A DNA stretch of 16,902 nucleotides from CAYTED01 sp964537075 (GTDB lineage: Bacteria > Patescibacteriota > Minisyncoccia > Moranbacterales > UBA1568): assembly GCA_964537075.1 (NCBI GenBank), contig CAZIBB010000019.1, positions 1-16,902 on the forward strand, written 5' to 3'. Positions 1 through 6,309 of the stretch are shown here, piece by piece. A program made the translations under genes and the position numbers. Positions within the stretch are counted from its first letter, which is position 1, and each line of letters starts with the position of its first letter. Below the pieces are notes generated by a model. It was not told where the DNA came from. It saw only the letters and a program-made list of their open reading frames with translations, and ran no database searches.

Positions 1-94
1 CGCTCGCTCGAAGGGAGTCTCTGATTGGGAACTGAATCCTTTGCCACATATGTTTCAATAATGAGGCGCAATCCCTTTCGGATTCGATTTTATA

Positions 95-103
95 TGTTAA
101 AAT
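95..103 (+). promoter_or_regulatory. Extended -10 promoter for the TPR-lnt unit
   Basis: The sequence TGTTAAAAT matches an extended -10 box (TGn followed by TAAAAT), about 32 nt before the first start codon. No good -35 box lies 16-18 nt upstream, as is usual for extended -10 promoters. Transcription would begin near 110, giving a short leader without an SD. Inferred from motif and position only. Confidence 0.45.
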
Positions 104-134
104 CATAGAATCACAAAGTATTATTTTCTCCATC

Positions 135-950
135 ATGTCTCTCTCTCAAAAAATAAATCCCATCGCTACCATCATCATCATCATCAGTACAGTCATCATT
201 ATATGCGCCTTGATTTGGCACTTCCGCATTTCAGAAAGTTATTTTCTTTGGAGTCACTTTAGTTTAGAGAAAATAGCCACGACTCTCAATTCAGACGATT
301 CAAGTCTTTTTCTCGAAATTGGCAACGACTATTTCGGTCATGGAAAGACATACGACGTGAAGAAAGCAGAGGTAGCTTATATCCGGGCTATCGAAATCCG
401 CCCGGATTTTCTCGAAGCGCATTATCAGCTTGGACGCATTCATTTCATCAATGGGAAGTTCACATCCGCGCTCACCGAGATAGCTATCGTCCTCCGTATC
501 GATCCGAATTTCAAGAAAGCCTATTACATGCATGGGCTCATCAACGGATACAAGGGTGATCTCGATGCTGCCATCTGGGGATTCAGCGAATTCATCAAAC
601 GCGATGATTTCAACTGGGCGGGATATAATGATCTGGCATGGATCTATTTCAAAAAAGGCGACTACCAAAAAATGAAAGAGGCGGCTGAAAAAGGTCTCAC
701 ACACGCGGAGCGAAATCCGTGGTTGAATAATATCTATGGCACCGCGCTCATGAATCTCGGAGAAAAAGAAGCTGCGAAAACAGCCTTTCGGATTGCCCTC
801 GAAGAAAGCGAGAAGATGACCCCTGTAGACTGGGGAAAATCCTATCCTGGAAATAATCCTCAAATCTACTCCCGCGGGCTCGAAGAAACCAGGAGTGTAA
901 TCAAATACAATCTCTCCCTCCTTGAATCCCCATCCGAAAACCATTTCTAG
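135..950 (+). CDS. Membrane-anchored TPR-repeat protein
   Basis: This 271-residue protein has a short basic N-terminus, one strongly hydrophobic segment at about residues 9-28 (rich in Ile), and then a soluble region made of tetratricopeptide repeats. TPR-like helical pairs are visible at about residues 56-90, 92-124, 126-158, 160-192 and 194-226, with typical A-x-x-x-Y/F-x-x-A/G spacing and a Pro near the end of several repeats (IRPDF, IDPNF). TPR domains bind other proteins; the partner is unknown. The single N-terminal helix with no cleavage site suggests an anchored protein whose TPR domain faces the outside. The start has no SD but follows a plausible extended -10 promoter by about 32 nt. 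lnt begins 6 nt after the stop, so the two are almost certainly co-transcribed. Confidence 0.88.
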   Translation: MSLSQKINPIATIIIIISTVIIICALIWHFRISESYFLWSHFSLEKIATTLNSDDSSLFLEIGNDYFGHGKTYDVKKAEVAYIRAIEIRPDFLEAHYQLGRIHFINGKFTSALTEIAIVLRIDPNFKKAYYMHGLINGYKGDLDAAIWGFSEFIKRDDFNWAGYNDLAWIYFKKGDYQKMKEAAEKGLTHAERNPWLNNIYGTALMNLGEKEAAKTAFRIALEESEKMTPVDWGKSYPGNNPQIYSRGLEETRSVIKYNLSLLESPSENHF

Positions 951-956
951 TACAGA

Positions 957-2615
957 ATGAATTCCCTGTATTCAAAGATTACTTCCCATTGTTTCCTCAT
1001 CGCCTCGACAAGCGGTGTCATTCTTGCTCTCGCCTATGATTTTCCTCGCTATGGTTGGCCGATTATTTTCGTCGGCCTACTCCCTCTTTTTGCACTGCTT
1101 GAAAAGCAGCCCCTCTCGAAGAAAAAAGTATTCTTCATCGGATACCTTTTTGGCACGGTCTACATCGCCGGTACGACGCTTTGGTTGCTTCAATCATTCC
1201 CTCTGGACTGGGCAAATATCTCCTCCCCTTTCCTCAGCTCTGTTCTTGTTATCATCGCCTGGCTCATCATAGCCTCCACTCTGGGAATTTTTTTTGGATT
1301 ATGGGCACTCGTATTCCACAAATTAAGAACCGGAAATAATCTCATTGATATCTTCCTCAGCGCTTCGCTCTGGATTCTTTTTGAATACTTCCGAACGATT
1401 GCCTTTTCTCTTGTTTCAGTGGGATCCGAATCAACCATCGGGGCACACTTTTCTTTCGGGGTACTTGGTCATTCACTGGCTTGGTCACCATTTCTTTTCC
1501 TCGCCTCTCTCGGAGGGACCTACCTTCTGAGCTTTTTTGTTGTCATCATCAACGCTCTTCTCTTTTTATTCATAAAAAATTTCAACAGTGTTCGTATCCG
1601 TGCTCAATTCAAAAACCTCTTCTCTAAAGTATCCTTTCCTATCTCTATTCTCATCACTCTTCTCATATGTTCTTTCCTCTGGCAAGTATCCCTCTCCCAA
1701 AAAAATAGCCCCCCTTCCAAACAAAGCGAGGAAACAATATCCATCGCCCTCGTTCATACGAATTTTACAGAGCGTGTCTCCGAAGACCTACACTTCGAAG
1801 AAATGAAATTCACTGTTCTCAACCAACTGCTCACCAAAATTAAGAAGAGCGGCCAATCACCCGATATGCTCATATTTCCGGAAGATGCCCGTTTCCTCAT
1901 AAGTCTTGCGCCGGAATCGCGGTATCCACTCTTCTCAGATGCGCTTGGTGACGGAGAAAAGACCATCATCGATTCGGCACATGCAATAAACCATGGAAAA
2001 ATCATTCCGACAGCTTATTTCTATAATACGAAAACTGATACTCTCACAACCTCGGAAAAACAAATACTTATTCCCAATGGAGAGTATCTCCCCTGGATCG
2101 CCATGGTACCGCTTCAAATCGCTGGCCTGAGAGATACTATCCAAAGCTTCCTGGAAACGAGGGGATTCGAAAAAGGTAATCCTGCGACATCGGCACAGCA
2201 CAGCACACTAAGAATAAATACTCTCCTCTGTTCAGAGATTTTCTCATCATCTCTGCTTCAGGAAGAGCCTTTTAATAAAAGTGATATCATCATCAATCTC
2301 TCTTCCCATGCCATCTTCCACGGGTCAGCCCTGCTTGAAAACCAAACGCTTGCTTTGGCTAAGATACGCGCCGTAGAAATCGGTCAGCCTGTCATCGTTG
2401 CCGGCAATATGACTCCATCCTTAGCCATTGACTCGCGAGGTGCCATCGTCGCTCTCAACGATTCCGCTGCGCCATCTGTAAGCTATATTTCTTTGCCACT
2501 TTCAGGTGAAATAACATTCTCCCAAAAATATAGCAATTGGGTATTAATGTTTTCGATATTTTTCATTTTTCTCCAAATACTCTTTCGGTCCTTGACAACC
2601 ACAGAGAATATCTAG
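957..2615 (+). CDS. lnt: Apolipoprotein N-acyltransferase
   Basis: The product is a 552-residue multispanning membrane enzyme. In the known family it transfers an acyl chain from a phospholipid to the N-terminal cysteine of diacylated lipoproteins. About six hydrophobic segments occupy residues 10-245, followed by an external carbon-nitrogen hydrolase (nitrilase-like) domain at about 260-515 and a last membrane helix at about 526-545. The catalytic triad is visible: Glu309 (FPED), Lys368 (SEKQ) and Cys425 (LLCSE), matching E. coli Glu267, Lys335 and Cys387. Glu376 in NGEYLP and Glu427 in CSE also match conserved family positions. Length is close to the usual 500-550. It starts 6 nt after the TPR gene without an SD, so it is probably in an operon with it. 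No lipoprotein with a lipobox is encoded in the window, so its local substrate is unknown. Confidence 0.93.
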   Translation: MNSLYSKITSHCFLIASTSGVILALAYDFPRYGWPIIFVGLLPLFALLEKQPLSKKKVFFIGYLFGTVYIAGTTLWLLQSFPLDWANISSPFLSSVLVIIAWLIIASTLGIFFGLWALVFHKLRTGNNLIDIFLSASLWILFEYFRTIAFSLVSVGSESTIGAHFSFGVLGHSLAWSPFLFLASLGGTYLLSFFVVIINALLFLFIKNFNSVRIRAQFKNLFSKVSFPISILITLLICSFLWQVSLSQKNSPPSKQSEETISIALVHTNFTERVSEDLHFEEMKFTVLNQLLTKIKKSGQSPDMLIFPEDARFLISLAPESRYPLFSDALGDGEKTIIDSAHAINHGKIIPTAYFYNTKTDTLTTSEKQILIPNGEYLPWIAMVPLQIAGLRDTIQSFLETRGFEKGNPATSAQHSTLRINTLLCSEIFSSSLLQEEPFNKSDIIINLSSHAIFHGSALLENQTLALAKIRAVEIGQPVIVAGNMTPSLAIDSRGAIVALNDSAAPSVSYISLPLSGEITFSQKYSNWVLMFSIFFIFLQILFRSLTTTENI

Positions 2616-2635
2616 CAAATATCAATGATATCTAG

Positions 2636-2641
2636 TACAAT
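2636..2641 (+). promoter_or_regulatory. Possible -10 box for the Cys-rich gene
   Basis: TACAAT matches five of six positions of the -10 consensus and lies 24 nt before the start at 2666. There is no matching -35 box: a perfect TTGACA at 2592-2597 is too far upstream, and at the correct distance from it only GCAAAT is found. Weak; the gene could instead be read from the lnt transcript. Confidence 0.25.
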
Positions 2642-2665
2642 GAAAGAAAATAGATTTCAAATCAT

Positions 2666-3880
2666 ATGAAAATAACCCAAACAAGGAAGCGTGTATTGTT
2701 TTTGTCTCTTCTCGTTACCTCTATCATTGGCACTATTTTGGCTTCTACTATATATAACAATAGGGCGGCTCAGTCCCGCCAAGCCACCTCCTCTTCCGAA
2801 TTAAATATCGCCACCTCTTCGCCAACAGGCGATGAATATGGTCTCGTCGTACCTGCATCTTGTCCCTCGGATCTCCATGATGATCCCAGTTACGGGCAGG
2901 CTTGCGGGGCTTGCAATGCCTGCGGATCCTGTCAGGGTGGTGGTGCCTATCAATGTGGTGGCGTCTGCAGCGTAGGTGCTCCAGCTAATCCTCCGGGCTA
3001 TGGTAACGCATGTACTTCGACCAATGCCTGCGGAGCATCATACACGACAACCACTACTTGCACCGGTGCAAAAGCCACTCCATATGTTATAGATCCCCTG
3101 GGTACGCATCCGCCTGGGTATGTGTGTCCACCACAAAGAATCACTTATACTTGGGTAAACGGTTATGTTACCTGCTATGTCGAACAATGCAACTCATCCA
3201 ATCCTGGTTCCGGCACCATACAGTGCGATGGCACCTGTTCCGGTGCTACACCGCCTTTGCCAGTTGGTTACGGAGCATCGTGCCAGTCCGCTCCAAATAC
3301 CTGTGGGATGCAAAGCACTGGTATTATCGGATGCAGTGGAACCTGTGACGCTGTCGTCCCTGCAGATGCCCTTTGTTCGAAATCTCTTCAAATTTGTGAG
3401 AATTCCTGCTCAAGTGGTATCTATCGTGCCAATGGATCTTCATTCTCTATGTTCGATAATGAGCCATCACGCAACCTCGTTGCCTGCTATACTGATCAAG
3501 TAAACTGCTCCGACACCGATCCGACAGTTGATGTCACCGCAAGCACCACATGGATTGAAAATAACACTCCTGAAAACGCCGTTACACTCTCAGGAACCAG
3601 CCCTAAAGTGGTCTCACCGAATCTCCTCCCTACTCCTGGTACAAGTAATGAAAACGTAACAGCGAGGTATAGTCCTTCCCTCGGTCTCAATATTGACTCT
3701 ACTGTTCAAGTGAATGTTACGAAAATATGCCCATCCGGATGTACCGCTGCGGAAGCTGCCACCGTATGTCTCGGAACGACTTACACTGCTCCCAGCCCAA
3801 GTCCAAGCTGTCCTGGCGTCAACAGTATTTGTAATGGTGCACGAAATTGTAATTACAATTGGATAGAAGTCGCGCCATAG
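2666..3880 (+). CDS. Secreted cysteine-rich repeat protein
   Basis: The 404-residue protein begins with a basic stretch and a hydrophobic helix (about residues 8-27), which is a signal peptide or anchor. There is no lipobox cysteine. The mature part has 30 cysteines, an even number that suits disulfide bonding outside the cell. A module of about 33 residues recurs: residues 95-128 and 184-217 share the pattern Q-C-x-G-x-C-S, then P-x-GYG-x-x-C, then N-x-CG. A partial copy sits at 219-237 (GCSGTC) and another half-module at 73-88 (YGQACGACNACG). Residues 285-352 look like a bacterial Ig-like (Big-type) beta domain, and a last Cys-rich tail covers 355-395. I recall similar modules in other CPR genomes but cannot name the family. 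Function unknown; surface adhesion or host contact are only guesses. A strong terminator follows directly. Confidence 0.85.
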   Translation: MKITQTRKRVLFLSLLVTSIIGTILASTIYNNRAAQSRQATSSSELNIATSSPTGDEYGLVVPASCPSDLHDDPSYGQACGACNACGSCQGGGAYQCGGVCSVGAPANPPGYGNACTSTNACGASYTTTTTCTGAKATPYVIDPLGTHPPGYVCPPQRITYTWVNGYVTCYVEQCNSSNPGSGTIQCDGTCSGATPPLPVGYGASCQSAPNTCGMQSTGIIGCSGTCDAVVPADALCSKSLQICENSCSSGIYRANGSSFSMFDNEPSRNLVACYTDQVNCSDTDPTVDVTASTTWIENNTPENAVTLSGTSPKVVSPNLLPTPGTSNENVTARYSPSLGLNIDSTVQVNVTKICPSGCTAAEAATVCLGTTYTAPSPSPSCPGVNSICNGARNCNYNWIEVAP

Positions 3881-3896
3881 AAAAAATAATTATACT

Positions 3897-3934
3897 AAAA
3901 CAGAGCAGGTGTGCTAATACCTGCTCTGTTTTTT
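3897..3934. terminator. Two-way intrinsic terminator between converging genes
   Basis: A perfect stem of at least 12 bp (AACAGAGCAGGT paired with ACCTGCTCTGTT) with an 8-nt loop is followed by a T run on + (end of the Cys-rich gene) and by TTTTAG with further T-rich sequence on - (end of glmS transcripts). It is the only clear terminator for glmS, so the - transcript should run through the whole tail-repeat array first. Confidence 0.9.
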
Positions 3935-3954
3935 ATTTTAAGTTGTGTCTTCCC

Positions 3955-3999
3955 TGACTCCACCGTCACGCTTTTCGAGAGATTTCTCGGTCGATCGAC
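3955..3999 (-). pseudogene. Third glmS tail copy, stop codon lost
   Basis: Read on -, this stretch encodes VDRPRNLSKSVTVE, the GlmS C-terminal tail with one Ala-to-Ser change. The position of the stop reads TCA in place of TAA, so the frame continues for about 20 codons into the terminator. Relative to true glmS nearly every codon is changed at a silent position (Ser TCG has become AGC, Arg CGG has become AGA). No GlmS sequence precedes it: homology starts at Val-Asp. It is a displaced gene end, not a gene. It is exactly 89 nt from the next copy. Confidence 0.85.
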
Positions 4000-4026
4000 C
4001 CCGGTGAAACAAAAAGTCCCACGGGG
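4000..4026 (-). other. Hairpin in tail-array spacer 2
   Basis: On - the arms read GTGGGAC and GTTTCAC around a TTTTT loop, extended outward by C-rich and G-rich arms. Compared with the other spacer, two A-to-G changes on - convert A-U pairs into G-U wobble pairs, so the hairpin survives in glmS-sense RNA but would have two A-C mismatches in the opposite strand. No T run follows, so it is not a standard terminator. Confidence 0.65.
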
Positions 4027-4043
4027 CAAGCGTCACACCCTTG

Positions 4044-4088
4044 TTACTCAACCGTTACCGACTTGGCTAAATTCCGTGGACGATCGAC
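4044..4088 (-). pseudogene. Second glmS tail copy with intact stop
   Basis: Read on -, it encodes VDRPRNLAKSVTVE followed by TAA. This is the same peptide as the end of the real GlmS apart from Ile to Val at the first position. All other differences from the true tail are silent (for example CTG to TTA, GCG to GCC, GAA to GAG). The preceding in-frame codons come from the spacer and do not resemble GlmS, and I see no SD, so independent translation is unlikely. Confidence 0.88.
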
Positions 4089-4092
4089 CCTA

Positions 4093-4111
4093 GTGAAACA
4101 AAAAGTTTCAC
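4093..4111 (-). other. Hairpin in tail-array spacer 1
   Basis: A perfect 7-bp inverted repeat, GTGAAAC and GTTTCAC, surrounds five A/T bases 22 nt after the glmS stop. The stem can be extended by CCC and GGG across a 2-nt bulge. It is the counterpart of the hairpin in the second spacer. It may stabilise the mRNA end or be a recombination site; neither is shown. Confidence 0.7.
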
Positions 4112-4132
4112 GGGGCAAGTATCATACCCTCA

Positions 4133-6010
4133 TTATTCAACAGTGACCGATTTCGCCAGATTCCGTGGCCGATCGATGTCATATCCTCGTTCCACGGCCA
4201 CGAAGTAGGCGAAAAGCTGAAGTGGGACAACTGAGAGTATCGGCGTGAGCATTTCCAATGTCTTCGGTATATATATCACCTGCGTCGCTTTCTTCGTGAT
4301 CTGCGTATCACCTTCTGTCGCGATGACGAGTACCTTCCCACCGCGCGCGAGAATTTCTTCCATACTGCTCACATTCTTTTCATACACGCTATCCTGCGGA
4401 ATAACCATGATGACGATCGCCTTTGAATCCACCAAAGCGATCGGACCATGTTTCATCTCTCCGGCCGGATATCCCTGCGCCGGAACATAAGCGATTTCTT
4501 TTATTTTGAGCGCCCCCTCGAGCGCATTGGGATAATTATATTTCCGTCCGAGATAAAGATAGTGTTCCTGTTTCCCGAATTTTTTCGCTATTTTCCGTAT
4601 CGCCTCCGCCTGTCCGAACACCTGCTCTATCTTCTTCGGTATCATCGTCAATTCCTTGGCGATCCGCTTCCCCATCGAAAGCGAGAGACTGCGCTGTCGG
4701 CCGAGAGAGAGCGAGAGGAGGGAAAGTATGGCCAATTGCGATGTAAACGCCTTGGTCGACGCCACACTCACTTCAGGACCCGCATGACAGTACACCCCCG
4801 CATCGGTTTCCCGTGCGATAGAGGATCCCACCACGTTCACGATACCGATCGAAAGCGCCCCCTTTCCCTTCGCCTCACGGATAGCGGCCAGAGTGTCAGC
4901 CGTCTCTCCGGACTGGGACAGGGCGATCACGAGCGTCCGCGCATCAAGAATCGGTTTTCGATACCGGAATTCCGATGCCATTTCCACTTCGGTCTGGATT
5001 CCTGCATACTCCTCGAGCATGTATTCCCCGACCAAAGCCGAATGATACGATGTCCCGCAAGCGATGAGAATGATGCGATTTATTTTCCGGAGCCGTTTCT
5101 CCACTGCTCCGAGTCCTCCAAGGCGAGTATTCCCCTCTTCGATGATCAATCGTCCCCGCAAAGCATCCGCGAAACTCTTCGGCTGCTCGAAAATCTCCTT
5201 CAGCATGAAATGTGCGAACCCGCCAAGATTCGCCGTCGTCACGTCCATCGTGAGTGCCACTTCCTCTTTTTCCCTCACCTCCTTCGAGGAATTTTTCACG
5301 TTCTTGATGTTCCTGATACGATATCCGTCACCCTTCACGATCGCGACATCTCGATCATCCAGATACACCACGCGATTCGCATGACCGATGAAAGCCGATA
5401 CGTCCGAAGCGACGAACATTCCCTGTTTCCCGATGCCGAGGACGAGCGGACTGGAAAGTCTCGCCGCGAGCAACATATCCGGATGCGCCGACGAGAGCGC
5501 GACAATGCCATACGCACCGCGCAATTGCCGGAGCATTTTAAAAAATGCTTCTTCAAACGAGGCTGTCTTTACCTCTTCTTCCAAGAGATGCACAATCACC
5601 TCCGTATCCGTCTCCGACATGAAAACATGCCCCTGCTTCTCAAGTTTCGATCGCAATTCCTGATAGTTCTCGATGATGCCGTTGTGCACAATGGCGATTT
5701 CTCCCGTACAATCCCTATGCGGATGGGCGTTCTTCTCCGACGGTTTCCCATGCGTCGCCCACCTCGTATGCGCAATCCCGATGAGACCGTTGTCCGCTTC
5801 GCTCAGTTTTTTTTCTAACTCAGCAACTTTCCCCACCGACTTTATCGTCCGTATCTTTATGGATGAATGAGGATTTATGATTTTTGATTTATGAATGGGG
5901 ATAAAAGCAAGTCCTGCGCTGTCGTAGCCTCGATACTCCAATCGTTTCAATCCTTCGATCAAAAAATCTACCGCTTTCTCCTTTCCGACATATCCCACGA
6001 TACCGCACAT
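4133..6010 (-). CDS. glmS: Glutamine-fructose-6-phosphate aminotransferase
   Basis: GlmS makes glucosamine-6-phosphate from fructose-6-phosphate and glutamine, the first step towards UDP-GlcNAc and peptidoglycan, in the cytoplasm. I start it at the ATG at 6010 because the protein then begins MCGIVGYVG, exposing Cys2, the nucleophile of the glutaminase (Ntn) domain; an upstream in-frame TTG adds three residues and would block it. The product has 625 residues. Also visible are RWATHGKP and HNGIIENY in the glutaminase domain, two SIS sugar-isomerase domains (ACGTS, SQSGETADT, STKAFTSQ), EGALKIKEIAY with MKHGP, and the C-terminal tail DRPRNLAKSVTVE with the catalytic Lys. A short insertion near residues 40-56 coincides with a 7-nt repeat array. 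No SD and no glmS ribozyme are seen upstream. Further copies of its 3' end follow it. Confidence 0.98.
   Translation of the reverse strand: MCGIVGYVGKEKAVDFLIEGLKRLEYRGYDSAGLAFIPIHKSKIINPHSSIKIRTIKSVGKVAELEKKLSEADNGLIGIAHTRWATHGKPSEKNAHPHRDCTGEIAIVHNGIIENYQELRSKLEKQGHVFMSETDTEVIVHLLEEEVKTASFEEAFFKMLRQLRGAYGIVALSSAHPDMLLAARLSSPLVLGIGKQGMFVASDVSAFIGHANRVVYLDDRDVAIVKGDGYRIRNIKNVKNSSKEVREKEEVALTMDVTTANLGGFAHFMLKEIFEQPKSFADALRGRLIIEEGNTRLGGLGAVEKRLRKINRIILIACGTSYHSALVGEYMLEEYAGIQTEVEMASEFRYRKPILDARTLVIALSQSGETADTLAAIREAKGKGALSIGIVNVVGSSIARETDAGVYCHAGPEVSVASTKAFTSQLAILSLLSLSLGRQRSLSLSMGKRIAKELTMIPKKIEQVFGQAEAIRKIAKKFGKQEHYLYLGRKYNYPNALEGALKIKEIAYVPAQGYPAGEMKHGPIALVDSKAIVIMVIPQDSVYEKNVSSMEEILARGGKVLVIATEGDTQITKKATQVIYIPKTLEMLTPILSVVPLQLFAYFVAVERGYDIDRPRNLAKSVTVE
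5869..5896 (-). repeat. 7-nt repeat array inside glmS
   Basis: In gene sense three units (ATAAATC, AAAAATC, ATAAATC) stand in tandem, adding 21 nt and so keeping frame. They encode the HKSKIIN stretch in a loop between GLAFI and the IKSVGKV segment, where GlmS proteins usually have a short connection. Boundaries are approximate. Confidence 0.65.
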
Positions 6011-6017
6011 ACGTTTC

Positions 6018-6050
6018 AATATTAAAAATCAAATATCAAAATAGAAAATG
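6018..6050. repeat. 7-nt repeat array before the glmS start
   Basis: Units AATATTA, AAAATCA, AATATCA and AAATAGA follow one another at 7-nt spacing directly upstream of the glmS start, replacing the region where an SD would be expected. It is the same kind of array as found in and around leuS. Confidence 0.55.
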
Positions 6051-6070
6051 GTAAGAGCGTATTTTTTATA

Positions 6071-6105
6071 ACGGTCGTTCCGCTTCTTGAGCGGTACGTC
6101 CGCTG
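6071..6105. repeat. Dispersed GC-rich hairpin element, copy 1
   Basis: Two 14-15 nt arms (ACGGTCGTTCCGCT and AGCGGTACGTCCGCT) form an imperfect inverted repeat around TCTTG. The same element recurs at 6164-6200 and, inverted and more diverged, near 11104-11146. No T run follows, so it is unlikely to be a terminator. It lies in the spacer between glmS and the diverging gene, which holds no other gene. Confidence 0.7.
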
Positions 6106-6163
6106 TAAAAAATTCAAAAACAAAATCCCACCCCTTCATTCTACCTTATTTTCACCAAATCAG

Positions 6164-6200
6164 AGCGGTCGTTCCGCTGGTTTCAGCGGTGCGTCCGCTG
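6164..6200. repeat. Dispersed GC-rich hairpin element, copy 2
   Basis: Arms AGCGGTCGTTCCGCT and AGCGGTGCGTCCGCT can pair around a short loop. It has the same orientation as the copy about 90 nt away and lies upstream of the extended -10 promoter of the small + gene. Confidence 0.7.
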
Positions 6201-6232
6201 TTTCAAGTTAAATACCTTTACCAAGCCATTAT

Positions 6233-6241
6233 TGATATAAT
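6233..6241 (+). promoter_or_regulatory. Extended -10 promoter for the small orphan gene
   Basis: TGATATAAT is a perfect extended -10 box (TGn plus TATAAT). It lies about 70 nt before the start codon at 6310 and predicts a transcript start near 6248. No convincing -35 box is seen. Confidence 0.6.
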
Positions 6242-6297
6242 ATATTGGCAATACGATACTTTAGATGCATACTGTAAATCAAGAATTAACAACCGAG

Positions 6298-6303
6298 AAG
6301 GAG
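6298..6303 (+). promoter_or_regulatory. Strong SD that fixes the start at 6310
   Basis: AAGGAG lies 6 nt before ATG 6310. An upstream in-frame ATG at 6265 has no SD and would place this SD inside the gene, so 6310 is preferred. A full SD is rare among the genes of this window. Confidence 0.75.
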
Positions 6304-6309
6304 CTCGCC

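Larger units (their letters stand above)
3955..4177 (-). repeat. 89-nt tandem array of glmS 3' ends
   Basis: Three glmS tails (45 nt: 14 codons plus the stop position) are spaced exactly 89 nt apart: the genuine end at 4133-4177 and copies at 4044-4088 and 3955-3999. They are separated by two 44-nt spacers (4089-4132 and 4000-4043) that are 80% identical to each other by my count. Each spacer holds a hairpin. The 89-nt unit starts sharply at the Ile/Val-Asp codons of the tail. In known biology the glmS 3' end is the attTn7 site and encodes the catalytic tail lysine, which makes an attachment-site origin plausible. Confidence 0.9.

Noticed and set aside
66..90. Small stem AATCC/GGATT before the first promoter as a terminator
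   Set aside because: Only 5 bp and no clean T run; too weak to call.
3911..4093. A 60-codon open frame on + across the terminator and tail array
   Set aside because: It runs through the terminator stem and the reverse strand of the glmS tail copies, has no SD, and its peptide has no sensible features.
4000..4132. Tail-array spacers as integron attC sites
   Set aside because: They are hairpins with regular spacing, but lack the attC consensus ends and no integrase is in the window.
4448..5818. A 456-codon open frame on + opposite glmS
   Set aside because: It is a shadow of glmS: Arg/His-rich translation, no start signal, fully inside a gene of certain identity.
6011..6019. TTG start for glmS three codons upstream
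   Set aside because: Cys2 must become the N-terminal residue for glutaminase activity, so the protein starts at MCGIV.
6100..6260. A glmS ribozyme/riboswitch upstream of glmS
   Set aside because: I see no ribozyme core; the region holds only hairpin repeats and AT-rich sequence, and the ribozyme is known mainly from Firmicutes.
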